From Rhynochetos jubatus (taxonomy: Eukaryota; Chordata; Aves; Eurypygiformes; Rhynochetidae), in the NCBI GenBank assembly GCA_027574665.1, contig CM050651.1:7565501-7629500 (forward strand): a stretch of DNA of 64,000 bases, read 5' to 3'. This document shows positions 38,094 through 49,904 of the stretch, one piece after another. A program made the position numbers and the translations under genes. Each line of letters opens with the position of its first letter. The stretch's first letter is position 1. The notes under the pieces were generated by a model, which saw only the letters and a program-made list of their open reading frames with translations, had not been told where the DNA came from and made no database searches.

Positions 38094-38126
38094 TCATTGC
38101 AGGGGAGAGGCTCTCCCCTGCAGTGA
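38094..38126. repeat. Near-perfect 16-bp inverted repeat with 1-nt centre
   Basis: TGCAGGGGAGAG and CTCTCCCCTGCA are separated by one G (core 38098-38122). Pairing extends outward with one G·T wobble to arms 38094-38109 and 38111-38126. The arms are GC-rich in an otherwise AT-rich area. The structure is symmetric on both strands, so the transcribed strand, if any, cannot be told. Confidence 0.9.
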
Positions 38127-40408
38127 TCCGCCAGAGCAGAAGCCTCTGAGTGTGCTCTAGCAGAAGCATGCCCAGACCTGAGTGCTGTATCACTTTGTGC
38201 AGTCAGTGTGATGCTGCATAATTGGGTGTGCATCCTTGCGATTCCTTCTTTGATGCCTGGACTTCACAAAGGTAGTTCAGTTATAAAGACCCTGAATCTT
38301 TCTCTTAAGGTTCAGGCACCTAGAACTCTGTCAAAAGTTAGAATTCTGTCAAACATGGGTTTATGTGTTTAGTTAGTTTTTAAAGAGTGGACTCCCTGTT
38401 GTCCCCATTTTTCATTTGAGCACGGAAGGGTATGCATCAGCGTGCAAGTGCATTCAATGGGGAGCATAGCTCTGCAGTCTGGTGGTTGTGGCATCCACTT
38501 TGGGGTGGGAAGGTTATGCTCCTGTTATTGTTCTGAAGCCTGTTTCTGAGTTTAGCATCCAGCTGGTTTTACACAGGATACAAAATTAGGCTTTGAGTTG
38601 ATGCCAAGTGTTCCTCAGCCCAGCTGTATCCTTTCCTTTTCTCACTGATTTGCCACAACAGAGTACATCACCGAGAGTACATAGAGATACCCCTTTGCAT
38701 CCTACACCCTTGCTCTCCTTTCCATCCTGAGGCTCCCCACGCACTGAAAATGTGAGCTGAGACATCCACCTTCCCAGGCTGTGACATTACACCTGTGGTG
38801 TACCTGCACCAACAAAAAATTCAATTTTTAAATGCTTTTATCCTGACATTTTATTATGAAAAATGTATTTTGATTGGATATCTAGTGCATAAAGGTCAAC
38901 ACACAGAGGTTGAGCAGGTGTAGAGCTTTTACAGTGCTTTTCGGTCAAACATGGCTGTGAGAGGTGGGTTTAGACCTTTTCAGTGCTAGATGGCAGCCAA
39001 ATGTGTATGGTTTCATTTTGTTTTGTTTTTAAATCTCCATGTTTATATGCAGGTGTCCTAATTCTGCTTTAATGACCCAATTATTTTGCTGAGCAAAACT
39101 AAGTCATTCAGTCCCTCTTCTCATAAAAGCAGGGAAGGAGCAAAAAATGATCTCTTACTCTGGGCTATAATTAAAGACAATTGAACTGCAGATGAGCAAT
39201 TTCTTTTGAAAATACTTCTCTTAGAGCTCTGGAAGGTTGTTTTAGATACTAGCTCACTTGCAATTTGGATGTAAGGATTAAAATACTGTTTAAGAAATGG
39301 TGAGCCAGACTTCCTAAAAAATCTTTTATTTAATTCTCCCCCACCCCTTATTGAAAAGTAAGTTGTGGGAAAATAAATACATTCTCTGTAAGCTTAGAAG
39401 ATTACCTTTCAAATTTCAAAATAGCTAAAATAGCTTAAAAAACAAGAAATGACGATATGATTTTCAGATTTGGCAAATAGTCTTTTTTCTGTGGGGGAAA
39501 AAAAAAATCACTTAGAAGATTTTATATGACTATCCTGTTGAATGTAATTAAGCGGTCTTCCCCCAAACCAGATAGCTGAAAGTTACCGATATATCTACCA
39601 CTGAAGTATTTTTATAAAGAGAAGCTGCATCCGAAAGCAAGAGATAAGCATTTGCATCCTAAGGAATCCTGTAAGGATTTCGAATGGACAGGTCTTCTGT
39701 CTTCACAAAGCAGCACAAAGACCTGGTGTGCACTGCTCTAGCCAACAATATTTTGGATGTAACTGCCAAATGCTGAAATAGGAAAATGTCTTCTGCTTGG
39801 TAGCTGTTGCCAACAAAGCAAAGTCCATTGTCTTATGGAATAACAGCCAATTGCAACAAAGGCAAAAATATACCTTGGTATATCATCCCAAGGTGAGGTC
39901 TGTAGGAATCTATCAATAATCTGTTAATCAATAAATTCAACAGTGTTACTGACAGTATATTGAGGAGCCAGAACCAACAGTGAATGATTTTAATGTCAAA
40001 GACTAGGCAGATTTCTTTCCTCATACAGTGTTAGGCTAAACTTTAGTAGCTACAACATTTACGTATCTCTTCCTAAATTTTAGTTTACTGATTCGGTTGC
40101 CAAAGTCAAACTTAAATTCTTGTATCTATTACTACCTCTTGCTTTTATAAAGCATAATACAGCCTGCAGAAAAATATTTGCTGGTATGCATACATACCCT
40201 TTTCTAATGCAATTAGTCCCCTTTCATGAGATCTAAACTTCAGTTGTACAAGGAATCACATCCTACAGCTGTAATATAACTTTGGGAATAAACTTTGGTG
40301 CTGGATCAAATAAGGATGAGCTAAATTAAAATAATGGGAAAAGCACATGCCAAATTTTTTTTTATTTTATTTTCTGACTGGAAGACTGACAGGAGTTGTA
40401 AAGATTAA

Positions 40409-40482
40409 AAAAAAAAAAACCAAAAACCAACACAAACCAAACACACCAAAAAAACCCCCAAAACACAAACAAAAAACCCCCA
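40409..40482 (+). repeat. A/C-rich low-complexity tract
   Basis: This is A-rich sequence interrupted by C doublets and runs (AAAAACCAACACAAACC and onward), without G for most of its length. Similar short tracts occur near 36070 in the same orientation, and near 52900 and 62240 as the T/G complement. It accounts for the K/P/N/Q-rich frame across it. Confidence 0.8.
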
Positions 40483-41353
40483 GAAAAGGACAGTACCTTT
40501 GCATTGGTCAAAACCTGAGAGCTGGGGGAAACAAAGTTCATGCTACCATGCTATTGGGCTATCTCCATCCATCAATGATTTGTTTGGCAGTTTTAAGAAT
40601 AATTTTAAGTGTTAGAAAGTTCTCAGAAAAAGATTTGCTTTTACAAGGCGATAAAAATTGGTGGATAGGTAAAGGAGAGAGCTTCAAATTATGGTCCCCT
40701 GCATTTTCTTCCTCCTTCCTAAAGTCTGAGCTCAGCAGCTATCATGTCTGACTTGGGCTGTTCAGTCTAAGTGCCATATTAGCCTGCTGACTAGTATAAA
40801 TTAACTCTGGTCCAGTTTTTAATTAATAAAGAGAACAATCTGTGAGTATGGAAAGGAGAAAATTAGAAAATTGGGGAAATAGTAGAAGGACTGTGGAAAA
40901 AATGAGCTGAGAGAGAAGATGGGGAGTATTACACACAAAAGCACAGTAAATCAGGGCTCATTTTCAAATTACTTGCTTTATTATGAAAATGTGAACTTTG
41001 GACATTTTATGTGAAATTCCAATATTTATAGACATTTACTTATATAAATAAACTTGGTCACACATACCTATGTATTAAAGTTAGGAATTACTCTGCAGAA
41101 CAGGTTACAATGTACATGAAAAATACAAGGAGATTTTTAATTCTAGAGTTTCTTTTCACATGCTAACCTGACCCTAGCAAGCTGAACGAACTGTAAAACC
41201 ATAAAAATAAAGGTTAGTGTGATTTTTCCCATCTCACATGTTGCCCTATGAGGACAGGCCTTTTCCCTTTCCGTGTCCTGCTGTCCCAGTTGTTGTTTGG
41301 TGCTGCCTTTCCCATTTTCTCCATGGCTGTCCTCCCTCTCTCTGTTCTTCCAG

Positions 41354-41411
41354 CTTCCTCACACCTCCAGCAGCCATCACAGCCCTCTGTGCTGAATGGA
41401 TATATTGACCT
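41354..41411 (+). other. Candidate short exon (either strand)
   Basis: On the plus strand a very strong acceptor (TCCCTCTCTCTGTTCTTCCAG, ending at 41353) and a perfect donor hexamer (GACCT|GTAAGT) bound 58 bases open in one frame, phase 1 to phase 2, with SSHLQQPSQPSVLNGYIDL. Read on the minus strand, 41365-41409 is a 45-base exon with acceptor CACTCCTGACACTTACAG and donor CTGGAG|GTGTGA. It is open in phase 1 to phase 1, which would join in frame to 36441-36560. The two readings exclude each other as a single transcript. The plus-strand splice sites look slightly stronger. No family is recognised. Confidence 0.33.
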
Positions 41412-42418
41412 GTAAGTGTCAGGAGTGAAGGGCAAGGGAAGAGCGTGTGGGAGATGGGGTGGTGGGGTGGAGAAGGCGGCCCTATGGAAAGGGCTGAGAG
41501 GGAGGGAGTCTGACATACTTCTTGCCTACTGTCTGGAGCCAGATGCTTTATGTATTAACTTGTCTGTTATCTGAGGGTTATCTGCATACTGTTCTTCCAG
41601 GGGATGCTGGTTTACCTGAGGGCTGATGATATATGGAAAACATGGTAATTCAGGTTTTATGAGTTACAACCAGTCCAAATACTTACTGCAGAAGATCAGA
41701 TGGGGAGATAATCATAGTTTAGGTCCTTCCAGTGTTAAAATCTATTATGTGTTGGGTTCAGTGCCTTTTTAGCTGGAAGATGATAATTTATAACATTTAG
41801 AAACTCTCTTAAGTTTTGCCATTGGCAAAGCCTGTGACCTTTAGCATATGTCAAGCATATGGTGAATTCCTGAATGCTTAAATTGTAGCAACAAGGTGTG
41901 ATAGTCCTATTATTTACTTGTTTTTAACTCCCAGTTTTGGCATGAGACCACTGTAGATGAGTGATTTTTCTATTCGTTTAACTTATTAAAAGAGTAAAGC
42001 TTTCCTTGTTGATTTGTCGATGTATTCACTTTGTTTCTGCAGCAGCAGCAATAGATCTGGTACAATAAGACAGTTGAAAGAAGGAAACATTACTTTCTAC
42101 TCAAAGAAAGGTCAAATCCCTCACATTTCTAAGTAAGCTGATATGACAAGGCTTGTAAAATACTCACTTTACAAATACAATTATAGCAAGGTAAAAATTT
42201 AATATTATTTTCTCTTTCACACGGTGTGATGTACTGCACCATTATTTCCAAATGTTTCCACTAACGTTGGGTGACGTACTTTGGGTGACTGTTTAAGGTA
42301 TATCAAACCTGACTGTGAGATTGCGCTTTAGCACTTTATTTGGAACTGTAAATATTCAACTCTCAGAGCAGACTCTGGGAGACTCAGCAATGAAGCACTG
42401 AAGCTTAGGAGATGCAGG

Positions 42419-42438
42419 AAAAAAAAAAAAAAAAAAAA
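42419..42438 (+). repeat. Poly-A run (A20)
   Basis: There are twenty consecutive A residues with no retroposon body identified upstream. Confidence 0.9.
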
Positions 42439-42503
42439 GGGTGAAAAACCCAGTTTCGCTTAATTTCAAGAGGATCAAACAGTGACTAACTTGTCCTTTT
42501 ATT

Positions 42504-42522
42504 TATATATATATATATATAT
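42504..42522 (+). repeat. Short (TA)n microsatellite
   Basis: About nine TA units lie in AT-rich sequence. The tract is shorter than the one at 16960-17008. Confidence 0.9.
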
Positions 42523-42727
42523 AAAAGTTATCTATTGATTCACCTAACCTAACTATTCCTCATTTTAATCCTTATGTTCTGTGGCTGCAAAGATGTTGAT
42601 GACCTGCTAATTTATTCCTTGTGTTCTTTATGAATTACCTCTGTTGCCAAAAATTGCCCTCAAAATAAGAGCAGTCAAATGAGAGTATTTTCACATCTCT
42701 CTTAAGCACGCTGCATGTGTTCGGCTT

Positions 42728-42742
42728 AAAAAAAAAAAAAAA
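42728..42742 (+). repeat. Poly-A run (A15)
   Basis: There are fifteen consecutive A residues with no preceding transposon recognised. Confidence 0.9.
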
Positions 42743-43947
42743 GGCTTTATTTCATGGGGATATTTTTTTTAAACCCACAGAGCTGTGAAGCTTACCATAA
42801 TTTACAGGAAGCTTTATGACTGGGAGTGGGTGGGAGGAGAAAGAAGGAAAAAAAAATAAGCCAAGGGAAGGTGAGGAGGTCTTTGAATGAAATAAATAGA
42901 ATGAAACTATGCCAACTCTTCTCTTCCTTTTGCTAGAAGAAGGAGACAGAAACGCTAACATCGTATTTTCCAGGTTTCACCAAAGTAAAATTAGAAACGA
43001 TCTTGGCAGTGGGTGATCAGAGAAATTATCATGTTGGCCCTGTTCAGTTTTAATATTTATCTCTATAAATGGAACAAGCACCTTTAATTTCATTAAGACA
43101 TTAAAAAATAAGTTTTTGTCACACATCTTCTGATAAAATATTGAATATAAAAGGAAAGATTAAAGGGATGTTAATGAGACCATGAAATATGTCCTGTGCA
43201 GAGAAATGTTTGAAGTTTTTCTAGAAACACAGATAAATAAGTAAGTGTGAATAAATGGTAGTGTATTATTGGCCTTTAGTTTGAGATGGCTATATGATGA
43301 GTTGTACTGGTTGTGCTTGATTTGTGCCAGTAAGATACCAGGCTGGAATGTTGTTTTAATTTTAATGCTAATTTTACTGTGAGAGAATGTACCCCATCAG
43401 CCATCCTCCCAAATGAAAGCAGCAATTCCTTTTGAAAGTAATGGAAATCCTGTTAATCAGGTCAAACTCAGAATTGCAGGAAATTGTGTTTTCTTCTAAG
43501 GAAAATCTTAGGGACTTTTGAAAAAAAAAAAATACTTTGCAGTAATTTTTGTCACACTGCACTTATAAATTCAAGTTATCCTCATTGCTATGGGACTGAA
43601 ATTTATTGTCTGAGAGGGAAGGAAAAATATGTTACTTTTAGTAGCTTTTCATGTGTAATAAATCTTCACATTAATGTTGAGCACCTTATGACTAGAAGCA
43701 AGACCTAAAGACTTGAGTGACATTGTGCACCACAATCAACCCATGAGGCATTTAAAAATGAAATTGTCTTAATTTCAGTGGAATGAAATAGGGATCTATA
43801 GCAATTCCAAAAGCTAGTGCCCTCCTCTAGTAGGTAGAAATCTAACGTGTGGGACATGGGTTTGCATGTTTTAGCCAAATGTGCCCCAAGAAAAGGAGAA
43901 TTCCTACCACCCTCTCTGGTGGCTAACAGTTTTTGAAATAATTGCAG

Positions 43948-44052
43948 CCTGTTGTTCTGGAGGCACAAGAGGGGGATTTTAGTGACTCCAGTGGAATCAT
44001 TCCAGATGTGGTGGAAATGAGATCACGTTCTGGGCCTCCTTTTATAGCTCTG
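43948..44052 (+). other. Candidate internal coding exon (unidentified)
   Basis: The segment lies between an acceptor (TTTTTGAAATAATTGCAG) and a donor (GCTCTG|GTGAGA). It is 105 bases, open in phase 0 to phase 0. The 35-residue reading is acidic and polar: VVLEAQEGDFSDSSG followed by DVVEMRSRSGPPF. Its phases fit after 21230-21366 (exit phase 0) and before 55352-55504 (phase 0). Whether these belong to one transcript is unknown, and no protein family is recognised. The polypyrimidine tract is only fair. Confidence 0.3.
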
Positions 44053-44123
44053 GTGAGATACATGATTGCAAAACTTACACAAGAGACCATGCCAGCTCAA
44101 AAAAGCTGCTGGGGTTTGGGGTT

Positions 44124-44146
44124 CCCCCCCCCCCCCCCCCCCCCCC
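44124..44146 (+). repeat. Poly-C run (C23)
   Basis: There are twenty-three consecutive C residues, preceded by GGGGTTTGGGGTT. The G-rich strand could form a quadruplex. Its length is likely unstable and may be wrong in an assembly. Confidence 0.92.
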
Positions 44147-45309
44147 GGTGAGAAGTTGTCTACTTGGAGTTTTCTCATGCCAGACATTAGACCTTCATCA
44201 TTCGCAGGGAAACCTGTGCTTCCCTAGTAACTCCCAGTGAAACCCTCTCATCTCTTGGTTCACTCCAGGAGGTGCCTTTCCAGCTGTACAACAGGTGACC
44301 CAGCATGCTCAGAAGTCAAGCATGAGCATTTTGGCTGTACACACGCCAGGGCCACAGAGTGAAAGGAAAAATGCTGGTTTTCTTGGGAGGAACCAATAAT
44401 AGCTTGATTGACTCACTTCTGGTTCACCAGCAGTCTGTGAACAGATATGGCTGGTTTTTTTTCCCAACATGACACAATTTCTGTATTCTACATTGTTTGT
44501 GGAGGTCTATATGGAGTTTTCTTTTTATGATTGGTAGAACATACTTAAAATTCATTTAGCACATTTTTAGCCTAAAATGACATATTAAAGGTATGTAATA
44601 AAACTGATGTGGGCTGGAGCTTTATTTTATGGGGAAAAAAATTGCTCTGTGGGATTGAAAAAGGTGAAAACCTAAGGGGTTTAGGTTCTGAAGTCACAAG
44701 TAAGGACATTATTATTCATTGGAGGTAATTTTTTCAACCCAGAAAGCACTAGTTTTCTTTATGAACTGAAAAATATAGTCCATGTATATTTTATTATAGA
44801 TTAAAAAATGCTTTAAAGAAAATTGCAACACCTCTACTTATCCACTGCAAGAGCTTTTCTGTTAGATCATAAGGGCCTGATTCCATCCCATAGCTATGTT
44901 GGAAGGGTAGGAACAAAATCAGCAGGACTACTCATGGGGCAAGTTACTCATGGCATAAAGACAGACCTGGGTTCTGAGGTATATGGCCACCAATAGGAGC
45001 AGTCATGGGACAGTTCCAGGAATAATAGTGGCAGCCATTTAAATAAGTGTAAGTGGAAAATTGTCCTCCATTTTTACAATTTCTGTCCCTCAGATGTCTG
45101 CATTTAATAATCACATTCTAGTATTCTCATTATTGCTCATGAAAATAGTACAACTTTCTGGTCTGCTGAGAATGCAAGTGGGGCAATTACTTAGATAAAG
45201 ACATCTTGACGTTTTGCTGGGACAAACTGCTTTTTGACAGAAAAAGAAAAGGCAGGAAATCCCCACTTCTGACAAACCCAAGAAAAACGTGAGATTTCAC
45301 CAGTTTCTC
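44147..45309. other. Unannotated stretch
   Basis: Moderately GC-rich at first (44160-44400), then AT-rich. No gene, repeat tail or paired splice sites are recognised. Confidence 0.5.
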
Positions 45310-45325
45310 AAAAAAAAAAAAAAAA

Positions 45326-45358
<33 letters not shown>

Positions 45359-45367
45359 TTTTTTTTT
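45310..45367 (+). repeat. Compound microsatellite A17-(GT)7-(AT)9-T10
   Basis: Adjoining simple runs of A, GT, AT and T occur without interruption. This is typical of replication-slippage compound repeats; the A and T ends could pair across the centre. Confidence 0.93.
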
Positions 45368-46314
45368 CCCCTCCAGCCTTTCTGTAATTGACACCAAATG
45401 TTCCTGGCAGCGCCTGCCTTCTAACTGGTTACTGCATCTCTACCATGCAAATTGAAAACTACGCTTCACTCAAACTGTGTTTTAGTATGAGGGAAGCAGT
45501 TTCGAAAACAGCTTTATTTTTATTCTTAAAGGCTGCTGATGCATGTCATTTTGAGTTGTAACTGTTTTATGAAGAAAAGTTAGAGTTGCAAATCAGAATA
45601 GTTTTCAAAGATGACCAAAGAAAAAGACTATTTTTAATAAATTCTACATTACTAGAGCTCGTAAAAAGGCTGATTACAAGAAAGAGTAAACCACAATGAA
45701 AACCTTATAAATACATAATCTCACCTTAAAATATGTTTCCCCCTGGTGATTAAAATCTTGACCTCTGCAATGAAACCACAGGGAATGTACCTCGGTGAAA
45801 ATTTAAGGACCTTGACATTTGTCTAGTGTATAACCACATAATCTCCCAGAAGTACTGAACAGGCATGCCAATGTCTGATTGCATATATCATCGTGAGGCA
45901 TTTCACCACAGCTAGGCTGGGCCTTGAAAAGAAAGAAACCAGTTAAAGATGAACTATTGCAGTTATGTCTTTTTTTCTTTGTTTTGTTCGATAAAATTAT
46001 TTTTAAAGGTTGAATTAACATTTAAATGTTTTCAAAAAATTAAAAAAGTATTTCTTAAGCCCGAATATCTTAGTTTAGAGTAAAAAGGAGAAATTCTCTC
46101 CCGTTTAGAGAGATGTTGGTGTCTTATCTACTGTGTAAATCAGTGAAGATAAGTGTGTTGTCTACGCTTACTGTCTGGCTTTGAATATTTTTGTTATTTT
46201 AAGTTTGTTTCTCTTGGTGTGAGAAAAAATTGATACAATGTCGCTAAACTGAAAAAGAAAGTCTCATGTGCTCTTGGTTCCCATGTATGTAGCTGGAACT
46301 CCAGGTTATGGTAC
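45368..46314. other. Unannotated AT-rich stretch
   Basis: No gene or named repeat is identified. A 72-codon reverse frame (45803-46021) has no splice or family support. Confidence 0.5.
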
Positions 46315-46526
46315 CTGATGTGCTTATGAGATTCTTGTGTCAGCTTCTTATAGGAACCTATAGCTGGCCATACTGTCCTTTTGAATAAGTCATCTTTCGC
46401 TATATCTGAATTGTGGGTACTTATTACTATTTCTGCCTTTTCACATATTGTTTCCATGCGAAGCAGAACAGTCCTGAAGCCTGTGGAGTAGGCTTGTAGT
46501 GTGTTGGAAACTTGTGAGATCAGGAC
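46315..46526 (-). other. Open minus-strand segment, weak candidate exon
   Basis: A 123-codon minus-strand frame spans 46194-46565. Within it, 46315-46526 lies between an AG (GGTATTCAG) and a donor-like ATCAG|GTACCA, phase 0 to phase 2. Residues such as FRTVLLRMETICEKAEI and AIGSYKKLTQESHKHI look protein-like. The acceptor has a poor polypyrimidine tract and the frame length is within chance expectation. No family is recognised. Confidence 0.22.
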
Positions 46527-49500
46527 CTGAATACCCTTTATGTGCAGATTAGATGGATTAGGCATAGCCTTTGCTTTGAGTTTTCCTTAGGGGCTATGAG
46601 TATATCCCCTCTTATATATCGTTTCTTTTTATCATCTGAAAATACTTTGCAGCATCAGAGGTTCTCAGCAACATGTTACTTTCATGGTGTACTGAAGTAT
46701 TGTGATTGACAGAAAACAGCTGGAAAACGTGAAATTAAAAAGGACTTCTGTGATCTGGATTTTCTTAAATTTGCTTAGCCCACATGCAGAATCCGTTGCC
46801 AGAGAGAGCTCCTCTGCTAATTGCCAGGAGTCCCATACTGGGTTTATGAAATATGTTGGAGGATATGCCTAACAAACGACCATGAGGCACACCTACCAAA
46901 TCCAGTCTTGCCTGAAGGATCACTAGAGCCAGGAGAATGCCCCTGATATCCTTCCTGCCTACCAACTGCACCGAGCACTGCTCTCTAGATAAAAGCATTT
47001 AGTCATTAATTTCTGAGTGAAATTCTCTTTTCCCCAAACACTCTATGAGACAAACCTCTGGATTTTTTCCCCCGCTAGTTTGATTGAAACAGATACCTGA
47101 CATACTGCAGAAATTTTGGAGTTACTGGATTAGCGGATAGACTGTGTGTTGGTTAATTTTCTGCATGACTGAATCCATTATTGTACTAGATACATCCCAG
47201 ATTTTATTCGTATCCTGTAATAATACGGAAAGTTGTTTTCCTCAAGGAACTCTGCAGTCTCTATAGTAATTGTGGATAATGTGACCTAGTTACTAGATAT
47301 TAATATCATTACTGAACTAGGGTGGCTTTTGTTTCTAGACTAGTTCCTAATTAAGCTAATTAGAAATAGTTCGTCTTGTCACTATCTAGCTGGTGATGAG
47401 CAAAAATATTCAAAAAATACTGAAATACGTCTTCAGCATAAACTTTGAAGGCACTGTATTCCTTGACCTCCTCTTGGTCTCTACTCCCACTAGCAAAGCT
47501 GAACCCAGTCTTCTACTGTGGTTTGGCAAGTTCTCAGCTATGGATACAGCTGTTAGATTAAATATTTCTATTGCGGCATTGAACTCTGAAATGACATTAG
47601 GACAGGAAGAATGGGTGGTTTATTTGTATCTAATGGTTAGGTGTACATTTTTCTTTCCTTTTTTTTTTTTTTACACCTTGAAACTTCATTTACCTTTTCA
47701 ACCACACTCATTACAATTGTATGCTATTTTCACATATTACTTTACCTTTCTTTAGAAAATGTTAATTTTTCTCTTTCCCAACACCTCTGAGCAAAATCAC
47801 AAGAGTGGTCCTTTAAAATGGCTTTGTGGAACAACAAAATATGTTCTTTCCTTCTGAGTCACTCACGACAAGCTAAGGAGGAATGCAAAGCAGAAACCTT
47901 GAAGTCCTTGGGCACTTCTGCCTTGAAAGACAGAAGTGACTGTACAAAGTGCCTTTGCAGCTGCACTTGGTCACACATGAGTCTTTCCTGGGCTGGGGAG
48001 CTTGGGGCAGCCTTGGTGCATCTGAATCATTATGACTCAAGGTTTATAAGGCAACTAATTGTATGAATGGCTTTCACATTTAAGTTCCTGTAGCTTCTGG
48101 GGCCATACTGGGGAGATAAAAGACAAGGCAACATACCAAATCTGGGAGATGTTGTAACAGAAGATTTAGGAGAGGTCCCGGAGTGCTTTGTAACAAATCT
48201 TGGCCATCAGTTTCAGTTGACATATTTCAATTGTTCTTTTTGGTTTTGAATCTCTAAACCAAGAAACATTTCCACAGTGCGTAAAAAGAACCTGCAGCGT
48301 AGGTCGCACATAGGACCTATCTTACCTGCATAGCTGGCTAAAGTAAAACTAGGCCTTTAGTTGAATTATTATTTTTTAAAAAAATAGGGATTCAACAATT
48401 AGCTCTATTTTCCAAGGAATTAGTGTACAGGCATTTTGGTAGTCACTGCAAAGTTACTGGTGGTCGCTGCATTTGATCCAGTCATATTTGATCTATGGAA
48501 GCAAAAGATTCAGCAATCCGTTGAGACACCTAACCCTAATATATTTGACACACTGCACTGTAATATGTATATGAATTGGTTGGCTTGTCTGCATAAGGAC
48601 TATTATAATAACAACTTTCAACAGTTCCTTGCTTACACAGTTGTAATTTTCACAAACTCATCTCAGAAAGTTAGATAACCATTTTATATTGAAAATCAGT
48701 CTCTGAAAATCCCATCTCTAACTGAGAAGTCAACATAAGTCCAGAATTTTAAAACATTCTTAAGACACCTGATTTTCAAATTGTATGCCTGGTCATTGCT
48801 ATAATGCATTATAAGGATATTTTAAAATTTGTCTGGCACTTGTGTTTCACAATGTTCAAATTCTTTCTATAATATTTATTAAACTGCAGTGCAGATGAAA
48901 CAAAATCCTAGAACAAAATTTTATCTAAACAAGGAGTCTCATAGAAATTCAAAAGTTTCACTGGAAGGTATTAATTTTTATATTTCCAATACAAGAAAAA
49001 TGTAATTACTTGTTTTCTTGATTTATTTCAATTATACGAAATCTTTGTGAAATGAGTCATTCTAATTCTGTTTTATTTTACATTTAGGTTTAGGAATAAA
49101 CCATTATGAACTATTATATTGGAATAAGTTAATTTTTTAAGACTGACATGTTTTAAATATTCTGATGTAAACTTTCATAATTTGGATGTTATGAAGAATT
49201 TTAGATTTTGACAACTTTCTATGCAATATCAGAGCTAGTTTGAGCATGAAATTCCTGTGTCTTTCATACTGTTATGGAATCATTAGAAATATTGAGTTTT
49301 TTTCAGACATTCAATGGAGTTTTTTGGTCTTCCAAGTATGACTTTTCCTGTGTTTGAAAATAATTTTTCAGTTTGGACTCCTGGACTTTGTTTGGATTTT
49401 TAAACTTATAATTCTTCAGTTTTATAGTTTCCATAACACAGGATCAAATGAAATTTATGGTTATCTTACCCTCATAAGTTTTAAGATAAACTCTCTACCC

Positions 49501-49878
49501 TGACCCAATGAAGCTACTTACAGCAGAATGATGATCAGGAGTTAACAATGATATGTCGGAAGTGTTAAGTTAATACAAATACTAAGTTCAGTTGTGTAAC
49601 TCTCCCATAGTTACTAATGTTTTTATCTATTTAATATAATTATGAATTTATAAATGCTTCTTGAGATTCTTTTCCCCACGCACAGTGTTGTCTTTATCAG
49701 GCTTCCTCAAAAACCAGAGAAGGCTGCCCATTTATCATTTATCAAAGCCTGAGAACAGTGAGCTCTTTTGTGCTTTCATTCTTAAGCGGTCTCTTGAACC
49801 GGGATGAGCTTCTCAAATGATTAAAACTTCTCAAAACCATATTATCATCCTTTTCCCATTTGTTTTGCCATGATAGCC
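46527..49878. other. Unannotated AT-rich stretch
   Basis: It contains a 77-codon reverse frame (46765-46998), a 120-codon forward frame (47393-47755) ending in a T-rich tract, and short frames around 47.8-48.7 kb. None has a recognisable domain. The section from 48.7 to 49.7 kb is among the most AT-rich of the window. Confidence 0.5.
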
Positions 49879-49904
49879 AAAAAAAAAAAAAAAAAAAAAA
49901 AAAA
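49879..49904 (+). repeat. Poly-A run (A26)
   Basis: There are twenty-six consecutive A residues, the longest homopolymer in the window. No LINE/SINE or processed gene copy is recognised just upstream. Confidence 0.92.

Larger units (their letters stand above)
36561..41353. other. Unannotated stretch
   Basis: This is mostly AT-rich with no recognised gene. A GC-richer patch at about 38040-38170 holds a striking inverted repeat (38094-38126). An A/C-rich stretch is at 40409-40482. Frames are short except 40347-40751 plus (134 codons), which is driven by that A/C-rich low-complexity tract. Confidence 0.5.
41412..43947. other. Unannotated stretch with homopolymers
   Basis: The sequence is A/G-rich at 41430-41515. 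It holds an A20 run (42419-42438), a short TA run (42504-42522) and an A15 run (42728-42742). No gene is recognised. Confidence 0.5.

Noticed and set aside
40347-40751. 134-codon plus-strand frame rich in K/P/Q
   Set aside because: Its first half is translation of the A/C-rich low-complexity tract.
47393-47755. 120-codon plus-strand frame
   Set aside because: No splice support, no family resemblance, and it ends in a T-rich tract that supplies an F-rich end.
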